DNA of 64,000 nucleotides from Pterois miles (Eukaryota > Chordata > Actinopteri > Perciformes > Scorpaenidae). The stretch's first letter is position 1. Every line of letters starts with the position of its first letter. The stretch covers positions 19,030,501 to 19,094,500 of the forward strand of contig CAMQGK010000638.1 in NCBI GenBank assembly GCA_947000775.1, read 5' to 3'. Of this stretch, positions 50,691 through 61,075 are shown in pieces. The notes below the pieces were generated by a model that worked only from the letters and a program-made list of their open reading frames with translations, did not search any database and had not been told where the DNA came from. The position numbers and the translations under genes were made by a program.

Positions 50691-51180
50691 CGTCGGACAA
50701 GCTTGTCAAATAAAAAAACATGACGATGGCAGCTGTGCGGTTGTGTTTAGCCAGGTCCTGCAGTGTGTATTAGATTTGGGGTGTCAGGTAATATAGTGTC
50801 TAGAAGAGGACAACAAAAAAAAAGTAACCAACCTATAGACCCATCTGTCCTTATCCAAATCACACAGAGACACAGAATCACACAGAACAGAGGTGAACAT
50901 GAGCATCCTCATGGACCTTTTTCACAGCAGACATTTTGACTAGTAGGAGAAGCTCAGGTGTTCCTGATAACAGTCAAGATGGCTGTGATCTGTGTCTCAG
51001 TGAGCTTGACAGTGAGCCAGCATGCACGATTCCAGGACCAAGACATTTAAATTGCTGAGGACCCACCTCTTCTTGCTGCTTGGATTTAGTTTATCTTCTG
51101 TTGTGCTGCAACTCTTTTACTACTATTATGTGTACATTATGTTCATTGTTTTGCTTTGTTCTTGTTTGCTCACCTGTGCT

Positions 51181-51300
51181 TTTCCTACTGTGACAAAATG
51201 TCTTGAAAATGTTCATTGTGAGCATGATAGCATGCCAACATTAGCATTTAGCTCAAACCAATGCTGTGCCTCAGTAAGGTCTCATAGCTGCTACCATTTT
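51181..51300 (+). repeat. Dispersed repeat J/K, downstream fragment
   Basis: Contains attgtgagcatgatagcatg, caacattagcatttagctca and tcagtaaggtctcatagctg. It matches 29586-29690 in the same orientation and 2816-2914 in reverse. Confidence 0.65.
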
Positions 51301-52889
51301 AAGCCAGTTTAAAAGTTGAACATGGTGCAACTTTTGCTGCAATGCAGCTCAATGTCATCTGGCAAGGCGCTGTGCTGGCCAATCACATACATTACAAGCA
51401 CACATTCCTAGTAGATTACTTTGTAACTGGAATGTCATATTTCTACCATTTACCTCACGTTCATTGTGGCAACAGATAAGATAATTGCCTCTGTGATTGC
51501 AGATTTGTAAAATCCTGTTGTGAGTATTACAAACCATTGTGCAGTGTTTTGGTATCTGATAAGCCTTTAAACAAATTAATCTGTTACCCCAGCTGGACCT
51601 CTGTCTGAATACTTGCTTAGTCTTGTTTATTGTTCAGGGATTTAGCCGGGTCAAAACGTGGGGCTTAATTCAAGTGTCAAGTCAAGGCAATTCTCACAGC
51701 AGTCAAGCTCCAAAGAAAATCCCAGAGTCCTCAAGTCTTAAGCATACAGCCCCGCTCTTGTCTCACATCACACTTTTATGTGCATCTCAGTATCAGGAAA
51801 AATAGCAAAATAAACTTAGTCACAAAAATACCTGGTTAACCTGCAGGGTCCTCCCTGCAGAGCTTTATGCTCACTTCTTAGCCTCTCGGCGGGTAGTGCA
51901 TAAGCATGTTCGGTGGGTACTAGTGGTGGTAGCTGGATGGGGGTAAGCTAGTGGTACAAGCACAGCCAGCAGAAGGTAGTGCACATGCTGCACACGCATA
52001 CTTTACCGGTGTTTTTCCTTTACTTGGCTCAGCTGTGCCACCATTGCTAGTAGTGACATACCGCCTCTCAGCATGACAGTTTTCATCTCTGTGTATCTCC
52101 AGGTTGCTGTGTATGTGTGCATGTGTAAAATCCACCCAGCTATTGATTCACACAGCATGTGGCGCAGCGGACATTGAGCCTGCCTTTTAAATGATGTAAA
52201 CACATCCTGTTTGGTCGAGATGACTGCTAAACTATTTCTTTTGCACCTCAATGACATTAAGTGTTATTAAAAACCTCCTCCATCTGTTCAGTATTAGAGT
52301 TCTCCAGACTGTATGCTGCACTTCAAGCATTGATATGAGTTTGTACTTTAATGAGGAGTTGCAGGGAGGAGAAAGAGAGGGAGACTGGAAGGAGGGAAAA
52401 GTGCGATGGGCATAATAAAAACTAGGAAATATGAGGAAAGGAAAGGAAATGAAACAAAACAAAAGGAGGGGAGAGGAAAGCAAGGAAAGTTGGCTCACCT
52501 CTGCACTGGCTTTGCCCTCAAAGCTACTGTACAAGGCAATCCTACATCAAAGCACCAACCGACCACACACACACATACATTATGCAAATGCACATATACA
52601 TTTTGCATGTATACTTTATTTGCATTTCAAACATGCTTACATTTGTACTTGAAACCTATTCAACTAAACAGACACAAATAAGCCCAAATCCTGCTGCATT
52701 GCTGACATGGTTGCACCCCATGAAGATGAGCTGAGGCTGATCATCATTACTGATCCCAGTAGACAACTATTCCATCTCTCTCGTGGTGTATGAACACCCA
52801 TGTGAGATTTATGCAAATATGTTCTACATGTAGTAACCTAGTTCACCAAGTAACCTAGCAACACAAGAGTCAGCTGGTTAGAAGTGTGC

Positions 52890-52891
<2 letters not shown>

Positions 52892-52956
<65 letters not shown>
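52892..52956. repeat. (TG)n microsatellite ending in GCGCGC
   Basis: About 60 bp of TG followed directly by gcgcgcac. The whole tract is alternating purine-pyrimidine, the sequence class most prone to Z-DNA. Confidence 0.97.
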
Positions 52957-52957
<1 letters not shown>

Positions 52958-53377
52958 CGTCCATCCCTCTGCCTGTCTGTGATTTGCATCTGCGGACACA
53001 GCTGCAGCTGGTATCTATGAATGTGCAGCATTTGTTTGGAGGAGTTTGAGTGACCACATGCTGGGAATCCGTCTACAAACTGGTAAAGTCATGAATTGAA
53101 TTAAAACTGGAGTGATTTGTCACACTGCATGATGTTAGTTTGTGAGTTACTGCTTTTTCTGATTTCATTTTTGCTCTTAAGTATGTTTCGCTGTGATTTT
53201 TCCTTCGCTGTCAAACACTGGGTCTGTGATTTCATCAACGTTTGAGTTTCCATTTTAAACTTGCTCTTCTTCATATCACATTATCCTGGTCTACAGATTG
53301 ATTTTGCCAAATGGTGGTGAATGAAAATTTCTAATTTCTTCGACTACTTTAAAGGACCTCTTGTCCATTTTAGCAAA

Positions 53378-53425
53378 GTTGAGGGAAAAATTGGCAGCCA
53401 AAGGGCTGCCAATTTTTCCCTCAAC
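53378..53425. repeat. Perfect 22-bp hairpin with 4-nt loop
   Basis: Arms at 53378-53399 and 53404-53425 are exact reverse complements (outer bases gttgaggg and ccctcaac, inner ggcagcc and ggctgcc), with the loop aaag. Pairing does not extend outward, so the stem is too short for a canonical microRNA precursor. A perfect foldback of this size is unlikely by chance, and could be a recent inverted micro-duplication, a polymerase template-switch product or an assembly artefact. Confidence 0.95.
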
Positions 53426-53564
53426 ACAGCTCTTCAGCTGTGTGTTTGTGTAAAACAGAATGTCAGCAAAAAAATTTTAACTTTCTAAGGTTATTCATGC
53501 TTAGATACAGAGAAGAGAAAATCTTATGCCAGTTTGCAAGCATGTTTGGCATAGTTGAGAAAAG

Positions 53565-53830
53565 TTACCCCACTTCCGTAGCTATTTTAACCTAAATAAT
53601 GATCTTTTCCGAAACCAAACTAAGTTATTTTGTTGCCTACACTTAACCAAGTTGTTTCCTGTTAAGATGGAAGTTTATTTTTTTTTTTTTTCATTTATTT
53701 TAAGATTGTAGGTTTGTAACAAGGGGAAATTGACCATGTGTTGCTGGACGTTGGAAAAAAAACACAAAAAACGAGGAATAACTTTTCATAAGCTATCATA
53801 TGAACCATTGTATGAGGATATGTTGAATTC
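53565..53830 (-). repeat. Dispersed repeat M, partial and rearranged copy
   Basis: The first half (aatgatcttttccgaaacca and gttgcctacacttaacc) is the reverse complement of the aggtttaggtaacaaaac and gggaaaagattg region of 43010-43475. The second half (accatgtgttgctggacgtt, gaggaataacttttcataag) matches 11085-11200 in direct orientation. A poly(T) run at 53679-53690 sits between the halves. Confidence 0.6.
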
Positions 53831-54354
53831 AAAAAAATCTTATTTTATTTCTACTCAAGAATCCAAATAAAACATCACACAATCAGGTGAAAAAAGAGAC
53901 TCATTTCAGAGGTGTAAGGCGACCAAACTTTAAGAAAACTTTATCCTTTAGTCCTAACTTTAGTGCTGCTCTTTGGTGCGTGTGTCTTGATTCTCGTCTG
54001 AGCTGCTGGTTTCTGCATCTACCTTTGATTTTCTGTCAGGAGACTTTGTAATACAACACAACACAAGCGACTAGAGAGATGCAGAGAGAGAGAAGGAGAG
54101 GCGACACATTAGGCAGAAAGAGACACAGAGAGGGAAAGAGAGTTACTGTATGAGGTGACAAGTCAGGAGCTGCAGAGAGAGGACGTGGATGAAGGAAAGA
54201 GGGAATAAGAAGGACACAAAAAGGAGAGATATGAAGCAGAAAGGAAGAAGTATGGAGGACACACTGTGTGTTACAGAAAAGTGATGCCATATAAGAGTAA
54301 ATGCACTCCAGTGTATGTGACTGTTGAATGAGGAGCGCCTTCCTACAGAGGGTT

Positions 54355-54795
54355 AAAGGGACCTATTATGCTTTTATGCTGTTTCCCTTTCCTTTAGTGT
54401 GTTATGATTTTTTATTTTTTGTGTATATAAAAGATCAGCAAAGTTACAAAGTCTACGCCAAAGGGAGTTACATTCTCTCACAGAAACGCTGCTCCTGAAC
54501 TGCCTGAAGCACCTTTCTGTCCGAGACATGGTGATGTCACTAAGTAACACAAGTGCATAAGTTATATAGTTGGAGTTAGGCACGCTATCAAACAAAGCTA
54601 GTTAGAGTCCAAAGTGTTTGGTTCATCAATCACAACAGAGTAAGGCAGCTGACCAATCAGAGCAGACTGGGCTTGTCAAGAGGGCGAGGCAGGAGCTCAG
54701 ACAGAGCGTTTCAGAGGGTGAAACAAGGTGCTGCAGCACAGCTGCCAAAAAATAAAGCAATTTTTTGAACATCAAAGCATGTAAACATGTTATAG
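54355..54795 (+). mobile_element. Non-autonomous element with one terminus left
   Basis: Begins aaagggacctattatgcttt and continues through cgccaaagggagttacattc, cctgaactgcctgaagcacc, the gaccaatcagagcagactgg block and catcaaagcatgtaaacatg. I recall this as a common fish element whose two ends are inverted copies built on gacctattatgc. The far end expected to mirror the start is missing, so the copy is truncated at about 54795. It has no coding frame. Confidence 0.6.
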
Positions 54796-56014
54796 GAGAG
54801 TTTTCTGGCCTGTTGTGCTATTCTCTCATTGCCGTTGCTCTCTGTTTGACCCTTGCTAATATCCCTGTCTGTGTCTTCTCATGTTAACTGAGGTAAAACG
54901 GGAAAACGCAGACCAATTACAAGCGAGCAGCACTCTGCTAAGTGCTGTTGGTATTTTCCTTCTCATTAAGTCACAGTCAGAAGCCCTCTCAGACTGTAAA
55001 CATACAGCTTTATGCTAAATGTGTTTTTTCATCATGTTAATTTAATCAAGCTGATGAATGTTGGCTGAAAGGCTGTTTAAAAGATGGGAATACATTTTGA
55101 TATGGGATGGGATTTCATTATATGCGAGAAGATAATTCATTAATTCCTCATCCGTTGAGGAAATTTACTCAAACTCTTCCAAAATCGCAGCCCATTCAGT
55201 TTCCCTCTTCTTGATATCCTTGGTCAAACAGGATGTGCTTGCTCTGCAACTTTCGTTTTTGTTTTTTAATTGGTGTACCAATAAACATGGAGCATTTCAA
55301 CTAATCAAAACTCAAGAAAAAAAATATTGTTTCTTTGTAATTTTAATGACTCAATTAGCAATAAAAGTACTCAGAAAAATAACTGCTTGAGTAAGAGCAA
55401 AAAAGGATCTCGTAAAAAACTACTCAGGTAGGGAGCAAATTTATTAGACGCAATTTATTACATCTCACTGTATCTCTTGCTGTCATGCATGTGAGCTCAG
55501 CTACATAAAAAAATATTGTGTTGTATTATGTAGCCCAATGTAATGAGGTGGAATTACAGAAATTTAATCACAAATCTCAAGTAATTCTTCAAAACAAATA
55601 CAATACACAAGTACAATTTATTTATTTGTATATAAATAGTGCAGTAAATGTAAGGTGTTATTACTCACCTGTGCATTTAGAGTTACATTTAACCCCACAC
55701 AAATGCAGGAAACCTACATCTTCAACCAAGTAGTTTTGAAGTTGTTGGTGCCACAAAACCTCCTCGTGAGGAGGAAGTGGACGATGGATTGGTGCACAAA
55801 CCATTTAATTCTGACACTGTCAACACTGGTTTCTTTTAACAAGCCTTGAATTAAATTTACTCAGTATAAAGTCTTAAAATTAATTAGCAAAAGTGTTAAA
55901 CATTTTCTCTTGTAGATAGTACAAAAATGGTTTTGTATCCAGTTATCCAATTTGCTGCTGGGAGACATTATTCTATGTACACTACAACTATAAGTGCGAT
56001 TGTTGTGTCACATG
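54796..56014. other. Non-coding AT-rich DNA, no gene seen
   Basis: Only short open frames occur here. No repeat copy from elsewhere in the window was recognised. Confidence 0.5.
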
Positions 56015-56325
56015 TCGCGCTCATGAGCATATTTTTACAACATGGGAAGTTGTGTACACAATATGCTTCATGTTCAAGTGGTCAAGTCATGAGAACACCG
56101 CTGCTAAACAACGGCAATATTAACGTTACTGTCAGCGTCTAGAAGACACAGAGGCTAACAGTTTAGCAAGATAGCAAGTGGGTAACATAGCGCAGGAAAT
56201 GGAATGGCAAAATGACAGAGGAAAAAGATGAGCTCATTGGGAATATCAACATTTTCTTCTTACATATAAAATTACCAAGGAAAACAATATACAGTACGTC
56301 TGAAATTACAATATATTAGCTTATT
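56015..56325 (+). repeat. Dispersed repeat N, copy 2
   Basis: Direct counterpart of 49295-49600, with roughly 75-80% of positions agreeing by eye and a few small indels. Neither copy has an obvious terminus or open frame. Confidence 0.85.
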
Positions 56326-56621
56326 ATACACCGAAAAATCAACCTCTATGGCCTCCGCCATTTCTGACAAAACGCATCACATGTCACAAACTCAGATCTC
56401 TCACAGACTTTCCACTTACAAGGTTGTAAATACAACATGAGGGGGGCATTCATATAGACCCATCTCATAAACACAGTACCAAACCCATTTGAAGGCGCCA
56501 TCAGCCCAGCTCAAAAAAGCGGTAACAATCTAGGGAGACCAGACAAATTTAAAAGTAAAGGTTAGGCATATTTATTTACAGTACAACTATATATAACAAG
56601 ATAAGTCAGTAATCACGCATG

Positions 56622-56722
56622 TAAGAAGAAGAAGAAGAAGATCTACCTTTATTATTCCCCAAAGGGGGAAATTTAATTTTCATTTTTTTTAATTTAAAAA
56701 AGGTAAATGAAAAAAAAAAAAA
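56622..56722 (-). repeat. LINE/SINE-type 3' tail with (GAA)n end
   Basis: On the minus strand the order is tttccccctttggggaataa, then taaaggtagatc, then a (TTC)n array, which is the layout of the tails at 14353-14403 and 14686-14739 but with a different microsatellite. Behind it on the plus strand is a 21-A run. It is probably a short truncated retroelement copy; no body is recognisable. Confidence 0.5.
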
Positions 56723-56784
56723 AAAAAAAAGAAATAAAGGAGAAAAAAAGAGGGAGGGGGGTGCTGCAAACAAGCGCGCGGAGA

Positions 56785-56912
56785 GGGGGGGGGGTGGGTG
56801 TTTTGGGGGGGCTCGGCGGGTGAGAGAAAGAAGCAAACACCTCTCCACCACCTATTACTACTCAATTAATTTGGTCTGGTGGGGAAGAACCGGACCCCCC
56901 CCCCAAACCCCC
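56785..56912. other. G-run block followed by C-run block
   Basis: Plus-strand G runs at 56785-56794 (10 G), 56796-56798 and 56805-56811 (7 G) could form a G-quadruplex. About 85 bp later, C runs at 56895-56904 (10 C) and 56908-56912 could do so on the opposite strand. The two blocks could also pair with each other. Homopolymers this long are error-prone in sequencing. Confidence 0.75.
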
Positions 56913-57296
56913 AAACCAAGCATGGATGGATGTGTGAAATATCTGTAAATAAACAAAACAGCAGCAAGAGAAAAGAGGGGAACTTCATGTGACGGCGGTG
57001 AGCTCTTATCAGTATCACACCGTGCCCAGGTGTGGCTCGTGAAGCTGATGATGACCCAGATCCTGTAAAACAAAAAGAGCCAGCAAACAGGACACAGGGA
57101 CACCTAGTGGAGTGGAGGAAGTCATCACAGGTGCTCCAGGGCAAGGAGGCTGGGGTTTTTTTGCGGGGTTTCACTCAGCACCAACAAACAAACACTGTCA
57201 CTACTGCTCGCTGTAGTAGCTATGGAAGCTATCGTCTCATTATAGGCAAGTGTCGATTTTAATCAGCCTAAATGAATGAATCATTTTTAATTGGTT

Positions 57297-57325
57297 AATC
57301 CATCCATCCATTTTCTGCCGCCTGT
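57297..57325 (+). repeat. Fragment of a fish repeat
   Basis: The phrase catccatccattttctgccg recalls a very common fish repeat beginning this way. Only this short piece is recognisable. Confidence 0.45.
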
Positions 57326-59059
57326 TATAGTCCATGTTGTGTTAATTTAATTGATTATATCATTAGGAGTTATTGTTACATACTGCTGGCAAGTACTGAC
57401 AATAATGTGATATAATAGATAATTCTAGGCTATATCATTGCTGTTCATCCTCATGCATATATATGATTGTGAAACAGGCATTAAATTCTATGTGGTATTT
57501 AAAAGGTCTTGAATTTAACTTGGTGAACACTGCAGGATATGTTTCAAATTTGTGTGTTTTTTCTGTATTGTGTGACAAAATTACTGATAAACTGAAGAGG
57601 TTGGACTTGTTGTCTGGTGATGTGGTGACTTGATGTCTGGCTGGACAGTTGTTTCTGATAGCATGTTGTAAGTAGAGGAGTGAAAGTGAACGAATAGAAG
57701 AAAGAAGGAGGATGGAAATAGCAGGTTGTGCAGGAGGAAATGGAAGAATGAGAGATGGGAAAACAGGGCAAGAGGAGGAGCAGACAAGGAGAGCAAGATA
57801 GAGGAATTACCCCCTAGGCACTCTTCAATTTTGCCCTTATGATGGGAGCATATTTCCCCTGTGTTGTGGCCATCATCTCTCTCTCACACACACATTCTGT
57901 CTAACACTCCTCTCTCACTCTTCTCTGCTTCTCATAGGCATCTCAAGCTACAGCCCATTGTCAGCCACCATCACCAACACCTATTTATGTTAAGAGTATG
58001 CGTGTGAGTGCACATGCATGTGAGCACTCTTGACAATTCCCGTTTGAATGTGCAGCTACAGCATCATCCAAAATAGATATGAAAGCATGTACCATACCAG
58101 TAGATGCCTTGCATTTTTTAAAACCCTAAGCCATCATCGTTTCTTCATATTTTTTTCCATTTACGACCTCCGCCTCCGTATGGACAGAGCTGACGAGCTG
58201 CAGCCGCCCGGTGCTGCAGTCATATTTTACGGGTCCTGTTCCACGGGTCACTCTTGAAACGTTCCATCTTTCCCATCATCCTTGATTCTTTCTGGATCCT
58301 GATGGGTTAGCTACGGCAGTCAACCGGCTGCCAGAGTGTGTGTGTGTGTGTGTATGTGTGTGTGTGTGTGCATAAGAGAGGAGGCAGTGGAAAAATGAAA
58401 ATAGATCATTCATGGCTAAAAGCTGAGAAGAGCAAATCAGGCCTCCTGCCAGTTACCCAGCATGCATGTCTCTCTGGCTGGCGAAGAAGGAAGTGCAGGC
58501 CAACATGCAGCTGAGCCAATCCTCTATTATTTCCATTCCCATTTTTATACATTTTACTATTGTCTGTCTCACTCCCCATTATGGGTGTGCACAGCTCCAG
58601 GGTTTAATAGCATCTTTGAAGTGCACTGTATACTGGCACATAGACTAATGAAAACTTTCCCATTGTTTGACTACAATTCTATAAGGGCTCTGTACAGTTC
58701 CACTTCTCATACTCCCGAATGAGTCGACATATCTGGTCCTGACCATGCTGTGGCTTCGTTCATTGTATCTGCAGTCAAACAAAGCCAGTTTTCAAGCACA
58801 CAATACCCACTGTCTTGCAGCGTTAGCCCATTTCAATAAAAGCCAAGCCTGTGACTGCCTTGTCCAAATGATTGTGTTATTGTCTCTCACTCTGATAGCA
58901 AAATAAAACCCCATTTAAAGTAATTATTCATGACATTGTATATATGTTAAAGGAAAGGGGGTTTATATGGCAGGATTACTTTGCTTGGCACAGTAATTTC
59001 TCAGAGTGTTAACTGACAAGACTCTAGAAAGTTAGCACACAACCCTCCCATAACTGCAA
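57326..59059. other. Non-coding DNA with a short TG tract
   Basis: 57660-57800 is purine-rich. A (TG)n tract with one TA interruption lies at 58336-58370. 58130-58260 is GC-richer and open in one frame, ending at 58257, but has no paired splice signals or known relative. Confidence 0.45.
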
Positions 59060-59190
59060 CATGTCATTTTTAGACACCTTTCAAGTTACTTGTAGGTGGA
59101 TTCTGATACATTGGGCCAGGCTAGCTGTTTCTCTGTTTCCAGTCTTCATAAGCTAAGCTACCCGACTGCTTGCAGTAGCTTTATGGTTAT
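59060..59190 (-). repeat. Dispersed repeat S, copy 2, left part
   Basis: The phrases tgtaggtggattctgataca, gggccaggctagctgtttct and ccagtcttcataagctaagc are, in reverse, parts of the fish repeat I recall for family S. It is separated from its other part at 59616-59690 by about 425 bp of other repeats. Confidence 0.5.
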
Positions 59191-59194
59191 GGTA

Positions 59195-59330
59195 CAGACT
59201 ATAGACTGTATGTAAAGATGGACAACATGACAGCTCCCCAAAAGTGAAGCCAAAACATCTTGATTGCCTCCTGGTGGCTGGCTGTAGTATAGGTCATGAA
59301 TCCTGCCCCTTTTCCCCAAAGATGGTTTCC
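59195..59330 (+). repeat. Dispersed fish repeat, nested
   Basis: Contains agactgtatgtaaagatgga, gacagctccccaaaagtgaa and cctcctggtggctggctgta, which I recall as a common short fish repeat. It lies between the two parts of the repeat S copy. Confidence 0.5.
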
Positions 59331-59331
59331 A

Positions 59332-59560
59332 TCAAGTCAAGTCACATTTATTTCTATAGCATATTTAAAACGACATGCGCTGACCAAAGTTATTTACAGA
59401 CATAGGCAGAATAAAAACAGGTCAACAGAGCAGACGGCAATATCACACATGTAAATACAGACAAAAACCAAGATCAAATCCATGAGTAATGGACTATCAA
59501 AAGCATTTTAAAAGGCCCATTACTATTCACAATTCAAGTACAATCAAAAGCCAAAGAAAA
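59332..59560 (+). repeat. TCAAG-type fish repeat, nested
   Basis: Begins with a short TCAAG array (tcaagtcaagtcac) followed by atttatttctatagcatatt, the typical start of a common fish repeat. It too lies within the repeat S copy. The 3' limit is uncertain. Confidence 0.5.
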
Positions 59561-59615
59561 AAAATGTGGGCCTTGAGCTTTTCTTTGAAACAGAGAGACA
59601 CATCATCAACCAGAC

Positions 59616-59690
59616 AGATCTTCTCATCTAACTCTTACAGAGAAAACGAATAAGTGTATTTCCTAAAAATGTTGAACCATTCCTTTAAAG
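59616..59690 (-). repeat. Dispersed repeat S, copy 2, right part
   Basis: The run cttctcatctaactcttaca through aagtgtatttcc and cattcctttaaa is the reverse of the aaaggagcagtgtataactt and gagttggatgaga start at 37995-38080. Confidence 0.5.
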
Positions 59691-59809
59691 CCAGTTTTGC
59701 ATTGTCTAATGGTTATGACATACTTAGATTAAATGTTTATTCTCTGGAGGTGACCACAGTACGTAGAGGTGACACCTTTTACCATCAGCTGCTTCATTCA
59801 TGCTTCACA

Positions 59810-59960
59810 TTCACTGGCTTGTTCAAAGCTGTGAGGCAATCAGCTGACCAGTGTGTGTGTCCGATCATATCAAGGTGTTTCTGTCCACCAAACTTCATGA
59901 AAATCTGTGATAGTATTTCTGAGCTATCCTGCCTCCAGACAGATAATAACGTTTCCTTTA
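59810..59960 (+). repeat. Dispersed fish repeat fragment
   Basis: The phrases ccaccaaacttcatgaaaat and ctgagctatcctgcctccag then acagataa resemble a repeat end that I recall as frequent in fish. It has one copy in the window. Confidence 0.4.
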
Positions 59961-61075
59961 AGTGAAGAAAAATACATCAAAGTACATTCATCATTTCAGC
60001 AGTTGAACTTCTCACTGATGTGAAACACCCTTTGACCCACAACTCACAGTGATGGGAGACAGCGGGCAGACTCAGCTGTTAGCAAAGTGGGTCAGAGCAG
60101 CTGGCATGATCGCATGAATATTTAAAATGAAGCAGCTCCAGACTGAAGCCTCTGTAACAATCACGCTGATGCCAAGCAGTGTTAAACAATGACAGCATGT
60201 TGTACAGCTCCAACTCCCTACTGAGCAGAAACACAATATTTCTGTACACAGAGAGGAGGGAAGGAGGGGTTGTCCAAAGAAAAAAATAAAAACAAGTGGT
60301 GTACAAAGGGGAGGGAAGTAGGTAGGGTCAAATCAAGTAGAGGCAGTACGTTCAGAAGCACCTATTATTTGGTGTATAAAATGTGTGTACATAATACTGT
60401 AATACCTCAATTATCCCACAAGAAATGAAGAAGAGAGAACGCCAATGGATGACAGATAGATCAGTCGAGGCCAAGAGATGAAGAATGGAAACAAACTTTG
60501 TAATTAACTCAACACAGAGAAGGGATGACAGGCAGAGAGCCAGACGGACTGACAGGTTGAAAAAAAAAGCAAGAAAGGAGAGCGTAGGGAGGGAGCAACA
60601 TGACTGGAGGATGGATAGAAGTAGGTCAGGAGGAGAGACTGAGAAGAGAGGGAGGCATGTGGAGAGAACGAATAGAGGGAAGGAAATAAAGGAGAAAGAC
60701 AGCCAACATTTGGTTGTGTCTTTCCTATCTATTCAGTTGAGTGTCTTTTTTTAATGTGTGGTGTGTGTGCGTGCCACTGTGACTGACAGCTCTGAACCAG
60801 CAGCCTGCACCAAAAGCTAAAGACTTCATAATAAACAGAGCAACATGGTTTAATTTACTCCTCCAGGCAGAGCGGCGCTGCTCACTGTGCTGTCTATTCA
60901 TACAAACAGGGACTCACATGCATGCAAGTATGACACACTGCAAAAAATGTCCATCTCACCAAAGCATTTGAGATATACAGGCTATCTCTCTATTTCTAAG
61001 AATTTTAAAGTGAAACTAATTACACAGTAATTATTGTGCATATTTTTCTGTTTTTCAAAAGAGGATATTTTCAGG
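59961..61075. other. Non-coding DNA, purine-rich block inside
   Basis: 60420-60700 is strongly purine-rich on the plus strand. No gene or repeat copy was recognised. Confidence 0.5.

Larger units (their letters stand above)
50691..53377. other. Non-coding DNA with one repeat and one microsatellite
   Basis: No gene is recognised. A J/K fragment lies at 51181-51300 and a TG tract at 52892-52951. 52370-52490 is purine-rich on the plus strand. Open frames up to 100 codons on either strand look spurious. Confidence 0.5.

Noticed and set aside
53378..53425. MicroRNA precursor
   Set aside because: The stem is only 22 bp, perfectly paired, with a 4-nt loop and no extended lower stem, unlike typical precursors of 60 nt or more.
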